14,669 bases of DNA from Fibrobacter sp. UBA1765 (GTDB lineage Bacteria > Fibrobacterota > Fibrobacteria > Fibrobacterales > Fibrobacteraceae): contig DCGZ01000123.1 in NCBI GenBank assembly GCA_002314675.1, positions 25,392-40,060 of the forward strand. The letters are read 5' to 3'. The position numbers were made by a program, and so were the translations under genes. Below, one piece after another: positions 8,749 to 14,669 of this stretch; the first letter of the stretch is position 1, and every line of letters begins with the position of its first letter. The notes below the pieces were generated by a model. That model was given only the letters and a program-made list of their open reading frames with translations. It did no database searches and was not told the DNA's origin.

Positions 8749-10371
8749 TTATTCTACAACGCCGCGAGTCGGTGTAGCCGCTTCCCATGCAGCAGGGTCG
8801 CTACCAGGCAGAGCATAGTTTACACGTTTTAGGCTCTTGCCAGCGCCATCGGCTTCACGAGGCCACAAGCCATCATCAGAATAAAGCACAACATCGCTCC
8901 AGTAATAATGGCAATCAAATTCACCTGGAACATCTGCACTTGCCGTGCATTCATACGGCTGCTTCAAAACAAGGCGTTCACCACGGTTAGAAATCTTGCC
9001 GCTATACTGCAAAACAACAACATTGTCTCCAAGCTTAAGCTGACTCTTGTAACTTTCGATATCAACCATTGTAAAGATTGTATCCGGGAGCAAAAGGGCA
9101 ACTCCCTTTGCAGGGATTACTGTCGTTGAAATGTTTTCAATCTTTCCAAGGCCACTGAATTCCCATGGCTGCGAACCAAGGTTAACCTTTTGCATAAGCG
9201 ACACAGCGGTATCCGCAGTATTCACGATTTCAAGGAATTCAAACTGGCCTTCTGGCGGGTTATAGAAGATTTCATTAATGTAAAGCGGGCCACCAAGCAA
9301 ATTGCCGGAATTGGCAGCACCCTTTGTAGCTTCAGCCATGGAACCCTGAGCCCATGTACCGTCGCTAAGTTCAATGACACCTGCGGTGGAGTATGGAGAA
9401 GACGGATATTCAAGGCCAGATTCAATATTAGTCTTTGCACCGCCAACGACTTCTCGCAAGTAAAGAGATTCACCACGGCTAATCAAGACAAGCTCACCAA
9501 GGGCTTCGCCTTCAAGCACAAGGAATCCTCCAGCAGGAACAACGGAACCTGCAGGGATCGTAATAGCGGTATTACGCTTCTTGGCATAAATTTCATAGCC
9601 AGAAACATCTACGTCCTTGTCGCTAGTATTGAAAAGTTCAATCCAGTCACTAGAACCATTGCTCGGATTCACTTCGTTAATGCGTACGGCAAGCGGTTCA
9701 TAAATAGGGTCTTCGCCGCTGCCCGGGTTACCGCCAGGAGTCTTGCTTGCGGCCCAGTTCTGTGCAAGGCCCGGGTTACCATGTTCACCACCGACATACA
9801 CAAGCGACGAGCCCTTGCCATCTGCAAGGCTTGGCCATGGTGGATCATCATCAAAGGAGCAATCCACGTCACCTTCGCCACGAATCTTGACAGAAACCAC
9901 GTCACCACTATTCGACAAGCGGTCACCTTCATTCCACTGGTAAACCTTTCCAGCAACATTAGGATACTTGGCCTTGAATGAAGCAAGGTCATTTGTCACA
10001 ACAACATATTCATTTACAGCTAGCGGCTCATCCGGAAAATCAAAATCCGCTGCGCCAGACAAATGCAATTCGCTTGCAGCCATGCTTGCAAGAGGCTCGC
10101 CCTTCGAAATATAGAACTCTACCCATTCAAGGCTATCAAGGCCATGGAACATGATTTCAGAACAAGAAAGCGTCGTTGCCGCATTTTCCTGTGTATTGCC
10201 ACCAGTAGCAGAATTGCCGCCATTGTTCGTGCCCGTACTAGAACTGCTTTCTGCAGGAGTACCATCCGGATTTACGGGATCAGCACCAGAACTGGAATCA
10301 TCGCCGCAAGCGCTCAATGCAAATGCGCTAGCAAGCAACGCAGAACCAATAGTCAACTTTTTTAAATCCAT
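8749..10371 (-). CDS. Lipoprotein with three lamin-tail-like domains
   Basis: The 540-aa product has a clear lipoprotein signal (basic KK, hydrophobic core, LSAC with Cys22), then a Gly-Asp-Asp, Ser-, Gly- and Asn-rich linker to about residue 67. Three lamin-tail (LTD)-like beta domains follow. The first, about 68-215, is divergent (EWVEFY at 82-87). The second, about 229-355, has INEVNPSNGSSDWIELFN from 231. The third, about 363-537, has YINEIFYNPPEGQFEFLEIVN from 364. Domains one and three end in GxGxSL followed by a W-A-A segment rich in Pro/Gly. Bacterial LTD modules are found on secreted and surface proteins, often with nucleases or CotH kinases; none of those catalytic domains is visible here. 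The start has a good GGAG site. It lies 36 bases after the VTC-like gene as the last cistron. A surface binding or scaffold role is inferred. Confidence 0.85.
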   Translation of the reverse strand: MDLKKLTIGSALLASAFALSACGDDSSSGADPVNPDGTPAESSSSTGTNNGGNSATGGNTQENAATTLSCSEIMFHGLDSLEWVEFYISKGEPLASMAASELHLSGAADFDFPDEPLAVNEYVVVTNDLASFKAKYPNVAGKVYQWNEGDRLSNSGDVVSVKIRGEGDVDCSFDDDPPWPSLADGKGSSLVYVGGEHGNPGLAQNWAASKTPGGNPGSGEDPIYEPLAVRINEVNPSNGSSDWIELFNTSDKDVDVSGYEIYAKKRNTAITIPAGSVVPAGGFLVLEGEALGELVLISRGESLYLREVVGGAKTNIESGLEYPSSPYSTAGVIELSDGTWAQGSMAEATKGAANSGNLLGGPLYINEIFYNPPEGQFEFLEIVNTADTAVSLMQKVNLGSQPWEFSGLGKIENISTTVIPAKGVALLLPDTIFTMVDIESYKSQLKLGDNVVVLQYSGKISNRGERLVLKQPYECTASADVPGEFDCHYYWSDVVLYSDDGLWPREADGAGKSLKRVNYALPGSDPAAWEAATPTRGVVE

Positions 10372-10407
10372 AAATTCTCCAATAATCCAAATTGAAAAAT
10401 AAACTTT

Positions 10408-11232
10408 TTACTCGTTAAAGTCACCAGCGATATGTGTAAAATTAGGCCTTTTAAAACCACGGGGGTTTTCGTATATTGCCTTCCACTCCATTGCCGCATT
10501 GCCAAACTTCGAAAATCCACTCTGTTTCAAATTCAGCTGGTGTATCAGGTCCATCATCCAAAGGGGAACCTGCTTGCACGGGCATTTCAATTCAAGCACG
10601 GCATCTGCACCCGGAGCAAAAAACTTTGGGAGTCCTGTTGAATGCATGTACTTGGTATCTACAGAATAATCCCAGCCGTTTTCTTCACGGAATCGCATAC
10701 CCGTATCAATCGTTACACGGGAATATTCTTCGGTCGTACTGAACCATGCGCGGCGCTTATACTGAGTCAATAGCCTAGGGTGCGCATTGTAGGTATTCGC
10801 CTTGTACAGATACTCTTCAAGGTACTTCATGTCCTTTTCGCCCTTGGCCTTCCATTCAGACCTTGGCTTTACAAAAATCTCGCCAGGATTCTGGCCCTTG
10901 ATAGTCGCGCGGCTCTTAAAGCCAATGGCACCTATCTTACGCTTCACTTCAAAATGGAACGTCCCCTCGTTGTCAGGATGCTCGCCATAAGTACGCACGC
11001 GCATATTAAAGCGGTCATTCAAGCGCGCATTGCGCCAACCCAGGAACGTCCAGTTCGGCGAATCCAAATACAGGTTCGTAATCCAGTAAAAACCACCCGG
11101 CGTAATCTTTGAATAATAGTCTTCCTCACAATAGGGTGAAATCATCTGCCCTATCATGTCAGCCCATGCAACCGGAATATGGTACTTGAGCTCAAAACGT
11201 TCCAAAAGACTAAATCCACGGGCTTCGGCCAT
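10408..11232 (-). CDS. VTC-domain polyphosphate polymerase-like protein
   Basis: This 274-aa protein matches the VTC catalytic domain, the tunnel-shaped beta-barrel that in yeast Vtc4 makes polyphosphate from ATP. Family landmarks occur in order: RFELKY (12-17), YLDSPNW (55-61), RVRTYG with R78 and R80, EVKRK with K97 and K99, YKRRAW with R160/R161, RVTID with R172, LELK with E214 and K216, and SGFSKF with K242. These correspond to the basic triphosphate-binding and metal-binding positions of the family, so the enzyme looks active. It has no membrane segment, unlike eukaryotic VTC proteins with a C-terminal membrane domain, and no SPX domain. Its ATG overlaps the stop of the TolC-like gene (TAATG), implying translational coupling. 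Linkage to DUF4956 is a recurrent pairing in other bacteria, from memory. Other triphosphate-tunnel activities remain possible. Confidence 0.85.
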   Translation of the reverse strand: MAEARGFSLLERFELKYHIPVAWADMIGQMISPYCEEDYYSKITPGGFYWITNLYLDSPNWTFLGWRNARLNDRFNMRVRTYGEHPDNEGTFHFEVKRKIGAIGFKSRATIKGQNPGEIFVKPRSEWKAKGEKDMKYLEEYLYKANTYNAHPRLLTQYKRRAWFSTTEEYSRVTIDTGMRFREENGWDYSVDTKYMHSTGLPKFFAPGADAVLELKCPCKQVPLWMMDLIHQLNLKQSGFSKFGNAAMEWKAIYENPRGFKRPNFTHIAGDFNE

Positions 11233-12548
11233 TACCTTACCTCAAAGTGCTTAGACATGTCGGGGTTTGCAAAGTTACCCGTAAATTCAAGCAAGGCTAA
11301 GAACCCCAAATAAATATCGTATTCGATCTTTACAGCCCGAAGTTCACTTTCAAGAGAAACCTGCTTTGCACGCAAGAGCATAAGCGGGTCGGAACCTGCG
11401 CGCGATGCGAACTCCTTAAAGAGTTCTCCGGCATTAACACGTTCCACAAAAGACTGCTGCACCTTACGCTGCGCAATGAGCGAAAGCATTTCTTCGCGGG
11501 CTCTCGAAATCTTTTGTGCAACAGAACGCTTTTCATTCAGGTAATCGTTTTCGGCATCAAGCACATCAATCTGGCGCTTGATTTCATCGCCACCATCTGT
11601 ACCAAAGAACGGCAAGCGGAGCGATACCGACGCATAGAACTTGTCTATTGTCCTACGGTCATCCGGCTTACGTGCAACCTTCCATTCCTTGTCGGCAACG
11701 GCAACGTTGTTCACCACATCGTATGTATAGGTGCCCGTCTTTACGGAGTCATATTCGTAGGAACCAAAAACATGCTTGTAGCCAATGCCAATCGAAGAAA
11801 GAATCCTGTTCGAGCTGCTCATTTCCTGGTCATAACGTTTTTCGGTTACTTCCCATTTTTGCTTTGCAACTTCAACAGCCTTGTAATTATCGCTTTCGGG
11901 ATTCAAGTTCTTCAAGAATGCCTCAATATCATCTATGCTAGGCAGGAACGCGGTATCTAATGCGACTGCATCAAAGTCAAGCCACATATGGAGCTTTTCT
12001 TCCACATCTTGCAACGAATTGGAATCCGAAATAATTTCAGCATGCAACCTTGATTCTTCTTCAAGTGCATTGATAAGCATTTCAGGAGTAAAGGCGTCTG
12101 AACCACTCTTTAAATGGAGTACTTCAAGGCGATCGCTATTAACTTCAGCCATATCCTGATGCAACTTCAAAATCTTCTTTTGAGTCAAGTACTTTAAACC
12201 ACGCTCGTAACGTTCGTATACACGGTTAGAACGTTCAATATCTGTACGGCTCTGAAGGTATTCATTCTGAGCGCGCCAGTATGCCTTGTTTGCCGATCCC
12301 TCGCCCCATGCATTAGGCTTCAGGCGAAGTTCAAAGTCATGCTCCATAAAGCCAAAGCCATCGAGCTTGTACTGAAATTCCAGGCTGTTCCAAAGCTTTG
12401 TCGACGTACCACTCGAAATAGCATCGCGCTTCTTTTGGCTTGCCTGTAATGCAGGATCATTATCCACAGAAGAAACAAGATTCTCCCATGTCAAATTCGC
12501 GGCAAACAATGCACTTGCACAAAGCGCTATTAACGGTATTATCTTCAC
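11232..12548 (-). CDS. TolC-like outer-membrane efflux protein
   Basis: This 438-aa product has a signal peptide (MK, hydrophobic core, likely cleavage near ALFA-AN at 17-18) and long alpha-helical stretches rich in Glu, Lys, Arg and Ala. Two beta-like segments interrupt them: one near 60-80 (EFQYKLDGF, FELRLKPNAW) and one near 255-325 (SIGIGYKHVFGSYEY, FYASVSLRLPFF). This two-half layout matches outer-membrane factors of the TolC type, although conservation is low. It would form the trimeric outer-membrane and periplasmic channel. It starts with GTG at 12548, overlapping the adaptor stop by four bases (GTGA), with GAAGG as ribosome site inside the upstream gene. Its neighbours are a membrane fusion protein and, after a 1-nt overlap, the VTC-like enzyme. 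Confidence 0.78.
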   Translation of the reverse strand: MKIIPLIALCASALFAANLTWENLVSSVDNDPALQASQKKRDAISSGTSTKLWNSLEFQYKLDGFGFMEHDFELRLKPNAWGEGSANKAYWRAQNEYLQSRTDIERSNRVYERYERGLKYLTQKKILKLHQDMAEVNSDRLEVLHLKSGSDAFTPEMLINALEEESRLHAEIISDSNSLQDVEEKLHMWLDFDAVALDTAFLPSIDDIEAFLKNLNPESDNYKAVEVAKQKWEVTEKRYDQEMSSSNRILSSIGIGYKHVFGSYEYDSVKTGTYTYDVVNNVAVADKEWKVARKPDDRRTIDKFYASVSLRLPFFGTDGGDEIKRQIDVLDAENDYLNEKRSVAQKISRAREEMLSLIAQRKVQQSFVERVNAGELFKEFASRAGSDPLMLLRAKQVSLESELRAVKIEYDIYLGFLALLEFTGNFANPDMSKHFEVR

Positions 12549-13627
12549 TTGTCACCTTCAGTTTTTGTCATAAGGGACTTTAAGCCCGAAATCTCGGTCA
12601 CAATAACCTTTTCACCAAGTAAAAAGCCGCTATTTTCTGGAATTGAAATATTCACTTCGCGACCATAAATCGGGAACTCGGGCATCTTCAAAAGGCGAAT
12701 CGGGAACGGCACAATCTGGCTAGACATACCAATGACCTTGCCCTGCACAACATGGCCTTTTGCAGCAGACTTAATCTCTACATAGGCTCCGACTTCAATT
12801 CCATCATAAAGGTTTTCGTTCAAGTAACCGCGGACCTGGGTCGGCTCCTTGCGTGTAAGCGTAAGAATCGGATTGAAAGCATCAACCTTTTCACCTTCAC
12901 GCGCCTGAATCGTTGCTACAACGTAGCTTCCCTTTGCAACAATCACTTCTTCTTCAAGCTGCTCTTCGAGCATCTTGATTTCCTGCTTCAAGGCATCGAG
13001 TTCTGCAGAGGTCGTCTTGACTTGCTTGCCCTGGCTGCCACGCAAAAGCTTTATCTGTGTAGCGGCATTAGACTGCAAAACCGCAAGTTCCTGCTTAAGA
13101 CTCTTGATTCGAATAGCCATTGCATCCGAATCGCCGGAACTCGTTCCACCCTTAAGGGATTTCAGGCGAGAGGCTATAGCCTTGTTTTGCTTGTACTCAT
13201 CTTCAAGCTTTCGAATTTCAAACTTAAGCGTATTGCTGCGAGTATTGAGATCAGCCTGGATTTCTGCAATCTTTTGATCAACCGTAGCTGAATTCTGCGT
13301 ACCGCGACCTTCCAGGGATTCAAGTTCTCGCTTCTTTTCAGTCAACTGGGAACGCAAGTCCTTAAGGCTCAGTTCAACAAGAGTATCGCCTTCATGAACT
13401 TCTTCGCCAACCTGGACATGAACCTTTATCACTTCAACCGCGGATTGCAAGCTAACGCTTGTTTCCGTTGCTTCTGCAATGCCGTTAAACGAAACTGCAC
13501 CGCCACTAAAAATCATGCCAAAAATAAACAGGACAACAACAGAAGCAATCCATGCGACTGCCATCTTTTTCTGTATGATAGTCTTCTTGTCAAAAAATGC
13601 AGAAAGGGAATCCTTAAGCTTTTCCAT
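12545..13627 (-). CDS. HlyD/AcrA-type membrane fusion protein
   Basis: This is a periplasmic adaptor of 360 aa. An N-terminal cytoplasmic segment with Lys-rich stretches is followed by one membrane anchor (about 23-42). A biotinyl-lipoyl half-motif, AVEVIKVHVQVGEEVHEGDTL (about 63-83), opens a long coiled-coil hairpin (about 88-230) rich in Leu, Glu, Lys and Gln. The second lipoyl half, ATIQAREGEKV and following, and a beta-barrel (VRGYLNE, GAYVEIKSAAKG) close the chain. Such adaptors link inner-membrane pumps to TolC channels. Here the partner channel is encoded next but no ABC, RND or MFS pump is adjacent. The ATG has a strong AGGAGG site 6 bases upstream, directly after the stop of the DUF4956 gene. 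Confidence 0.85.
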   Translation of the reverse strand: MEKLKDSLSAFFDKKTIIQKKMAVAWIASVVVLFIFGMIFSGGAVSFNGIAEATETSVSLQSAVEVIKVHVQVGEEVHEGDTLVELSLKDLRSQLTEKKRELESLEGRGTQNSATVDQKIAEIQADLNTRSNTLKFEIRKLEDEYKQNKAIASRLKSLKGGTSSGDSDAMAIRIKSLKQELAVLQSNAATQIKLLRGSQGKQVKTTSAELDALKQEIKMLEEQLEEEVIVAKGSYVVATIQAREGEKVDAFNPILTLTRKEPTQVRGYLNENLYDGIEVGAYVEIKSAAKGHVVQGKVIGMSSQIVPFPIRLLKMPEFPIYGREVNISIPENSGFLLGEKVIVTEISGLKSLMTKTEGDK

Positions 13628-13638
13628 TATGGCCTCCT

Positions 13639-14322
13639 CTACATTTCCGTAACAGCATCTTGCATCATGAAGTTCACATCAGAGACTCCATCAATAGCAG
13701 TCAAAGCAGTCAAAACTTCAGCAGCCGGATGCTTCTTGGTAAGGCGTATCTGATATGCAAGGTCAATTCTAGAGCCGCCATCCACTTCACGCATTGTAAT
13801 CAGAACAAAAGTACGAATGTTCTTTTTCATAGCCTCTTCAACGGCAAGTCGAGCTTCACTTGTATTTGGCATGGCAAAACGGAGCATGCCATCATAAAAA
13901 TGCCTTGTACCAAGGCCTGTCCCGCTCAAAAGGAAGGCAACAACGCAAAATGCAAATGTACCCGCAGCAGCGACGCCCCACGCAGAAACACCGCAACCGA
14001 TACCCGCGCCAAGAGCGGCAAACAGGAACATGATATCGCGAGGATCCTTGAAGCTCGTACGGAAACGCACAATGGAAAGTGCGCCAAGCATGCCAAGGCC
14101 ACGGCCTACATTATCGCCAATAGCCTGCATCACAGTCGCAGCAACAACCGTGCTCAAGACAATCGCCTGGACAAAGTTCCTGGAATAAGAAAGACCAAGG
14201 AATGTCTTTTCATATGTCCATGCAATGGATGATGACAAGACAAATGCAAGTAAAAGTGTATAAAGCATTGTCACCATGGTAGGGTGTGCCATGCTTGACT
14301 CGAGAGTCACTAAATCCAGCAT
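13639..14322 (-). CDS. DUF4956 membrane protein
   Basis: This 227-aa inner-membrane protein has about four predicted helices (roughly 16-36, 49-67, 96-114, 115-133) and a soluble C-terminal domain (about 145-227) that looks ACT/MgtC-C-like, with alternating strand and helix. The conserved signature GALSIVRFRTSFKDPRD at 80-96, with its Arg and Asp cluster between helices, is typical of DUF4956 and recalls the MgtC/SapB fold. Function is unknown. DUF4956 genes often sit beside VTC-domain genes, as here three genes downstream (from memory). It is the first gene of the operon; its ATG at 14322 is preceded by GGAGA with suitable spacing, and its TAG stop runs into the ribosome site of the next gene. 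Confidence 0.85.
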   Translation of the reverse strand: MLDLVTLESSMAHPTMVTMLYTLLLAFVLSSSIAWTYEKTFLGLSYSRNFVQAIVLSTVVAATVMQAIGDNVGRGLGMLGALSIVRFRTSFKDPRDIMFLFAALGAGIGCGVSAWGVAAAGTFAFCVVAFLLSGTGLGTRHFYDGMLRFAMPNTSEARLAVEEAMKKNIRTFVLITMREVDGGSRIDLAYQIRLTKKHPAAEVLTALTAIDGVSDVNFMMQDAVTEM

Positions 14323-14367
14323 ATAAGGTCTCCAAAATTAAAGAGCTTTTTTGTGGCTAAAATTACC

Positions 14368-14394
14368 TTTATAAAAAATTTATCCCATATTCAA
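14368..14394 (-). promoter_or_regulatory. Candidate sigma-70-type promoter of the operon
   Basis: On the minus strand TTGAAT (14394-14389) and TATAAA (14373-14368) are separated by 15 bases, slightly short of the ideal 17. The -10 box lies 45 bases upstream of the DUF4956 start codon. Fibrobacter promoter consensus is not well known to me, so this is a suggestion. Confidence 0.45.
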
Positions 14395-14400
14395 ATATGG
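14385..14400. promoter_or_regulatory. Perfect 16-bp palindrome, candidate operator
   Basis: CCATATT (14385-14391) and AATATGG (14394-14400) form perfect 7-bp arms around CA. The candidate -35 hexamer lies inside it, so a dimeric repressor bound here would block the promoter. No regulator gene is in the window. Confidence 0.5.
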
Positions 14401-14402
14401 TT

Positions 14403-14489
14403 AATTCCTTAAAAATTTGATTTACAAGGAACATTCAATATATCAATTGAGAAAAAATTTCCCAATTTGCATATGAAATTCCTTAAAAA
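14403..14489. repeat. 13-bp direct repeat in the operon leader
   Basis: AATTCCTTAAAAA occurs at 14403-14415 and again at 14477-14489, each preceded within a few bases by ATATG. The starts are 74 bp apart, about seven helical turns, which would suit two binding sites on the same DNA face. In such AT-rich sequence chance is possible. Confidence 0.4.
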
Positions 14490-14541
14490 CGAATTTCTGA
14501 CTATAAAATTAAAAGATTAAAGACCGGAATATCGTACTTTT

Positions 14542-14614
14542 AAAAAAAAAGCATCAGTTTGTTTCACTTGTAAATATTCACAAACCACATAAATATTTGG
14601 AAACTGTTTTTTTT
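14542..14614. terminator. AT-rich inverted repeat flanked by A-run and T-run
   Basis: CAGTTT (14555-14560) pairs with AAACTG (14601-14606), and AAATATT (14572-14578) with AATATTT (14592-14598). Eight T (14607-14614) follow on the plus strand; nine A (14542-14550) precede, giving a T-run on the minus strand four bases from the stem. It resembles a weak bidirectional terminator, which would fit a leftward gene beyond the window. Confidence 0.35.
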
Positions 14615-14620
14615 GATTTC

Positions 14621-14669
14621 CGGGGGGGGAGGGGGCGGACCCGGGCACGGCCGCGCGCCCGCCGACAGG
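14621..14669. other. Anomalous 90% G+C terminal segment
   Basis: Of the last 49 bases, 44 are G or C, starting with a run of eight G and continuing with GC-only words. The preceding 290 bases are strongly AT-rich and nothing else in the window has this composition. It is most likely low-quality or chimeric contig-end sequence. Confidence 0.6.

Larger units (their letters stand above)
14323..14620. other. AT-rich leader of the DUF4956-VTC operon
   Basis: About 300 bases without a gene, very rich in A+T. It carries a GGAGA ribosome site near 14328-14332 on the minus strand, the candidate promoter and palindrome at 14368-14400, a 13-bp direct repeat (14403-14415, 14477-14489), a loose inverted repeat TCAAT/ATTGA near 14435-14450 and a terminator-like inverted repeat (14542-14614). 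Confidence 0.55.

Noticed and set aside
9190..9981. 263-aa plus-strand frame inside the lamin-tail lipoprotein
   Set aside because: It is antisense to a protein with a clear lipobox and LTD motifs, has no ribosome site and shows no recognisable domain.
13660..14232. 190-aa plus-strand frame over the DUF4956 gene
   Set aside because: Antisense to a protein with the DUF4956 signature and correct ribosome site; its translation has no hydrophobic or domain pattern.

Overview
The window looks like chromosomal DNA from a Gram-negative bacterium of the Fibrobacterota (Fibrobacter-like). Three things suggest this. Lipoproteins have a lipobox followed by Gly-Asp-Asp and long Ser-Ser-Ser-Ser linkers. 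SecA carries an insertion ahead of its Walker A motif, at a place where I recall Bacteroidota and Chlorobi SecA also being interrupted. Complete outer-envelope components (TolC-like protein, membrane fusion protein, lipoproteins) are present. The taxonomic call is inference from protein features; there is no rRNA here.

Layout. Plus strand, 1-8671: a pyrimidine-rich leader; secA (149-3067); an intrinsic terminator; tmk (3183-3812); a small Ser/Cys-rich lipoprotein (about 3844-4410); a Bcr/CflA-type MFS drug exporter (4516-5691) with its own terminator; a YqhD/BDH-type iron-containing alcohol dehydrogenase (5780-6952); about 700 bases without a gene (6953-7648), packed with duplicated hairpin repeats; and an NAD-dependent epimerase/dehydratase-like SDR protein (7649-8671). 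A strong hairpin at 8702-8731, T-flanked on both strands, separates this from the convergent right half.

Minus strand, 14322 down to 8749: one tightly packed five-gene operon. Its order is DUF4956 membrane protein, HlyD-like membrane fusion protein, TolC-like outer-membrane protein, VTC-type polyphosphate polymerase domain protein, and a lipoprotein with three lamin-tail-like domains. The first four genes are separated by 11 nt or overlap by 4 and 1 nt; the last follows after 36 nt. An AT-rich leader upstream carries a candidate sigma-70-like promoter whose -35 box sits in a perfect 16-bp palindrome.

The most interesting content is this operon. VTC-domain enzymes make polyphosphate from NTP, and in yeast they couple synthesis to translocation across a membrane. 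Here a soluble VTC-like enzyme keeps the expected basic tunnel residues. It is encoded with an inner-membrane protein, a periplasmic adaptor, an outer-membrane channel and a surface lipoprotein, but no transport ATPase is visible. My working hypothesis is an envelope-spanning system that synthesises and exports an anionic polymer, possibly polyphosphate; this is inference and untested. The second item of note is the 6953-7648 repeat cluster, where two direct copies and one partial inverted copy of a composite element keep the same hairpin architecture while the stem sequences change in a compensatory way.

The last 49 bases (14621-14669) are about 90% G+C and directly abut AT-rich DNA. They look like a contig-end artefact or foreign join rather than native sequence.
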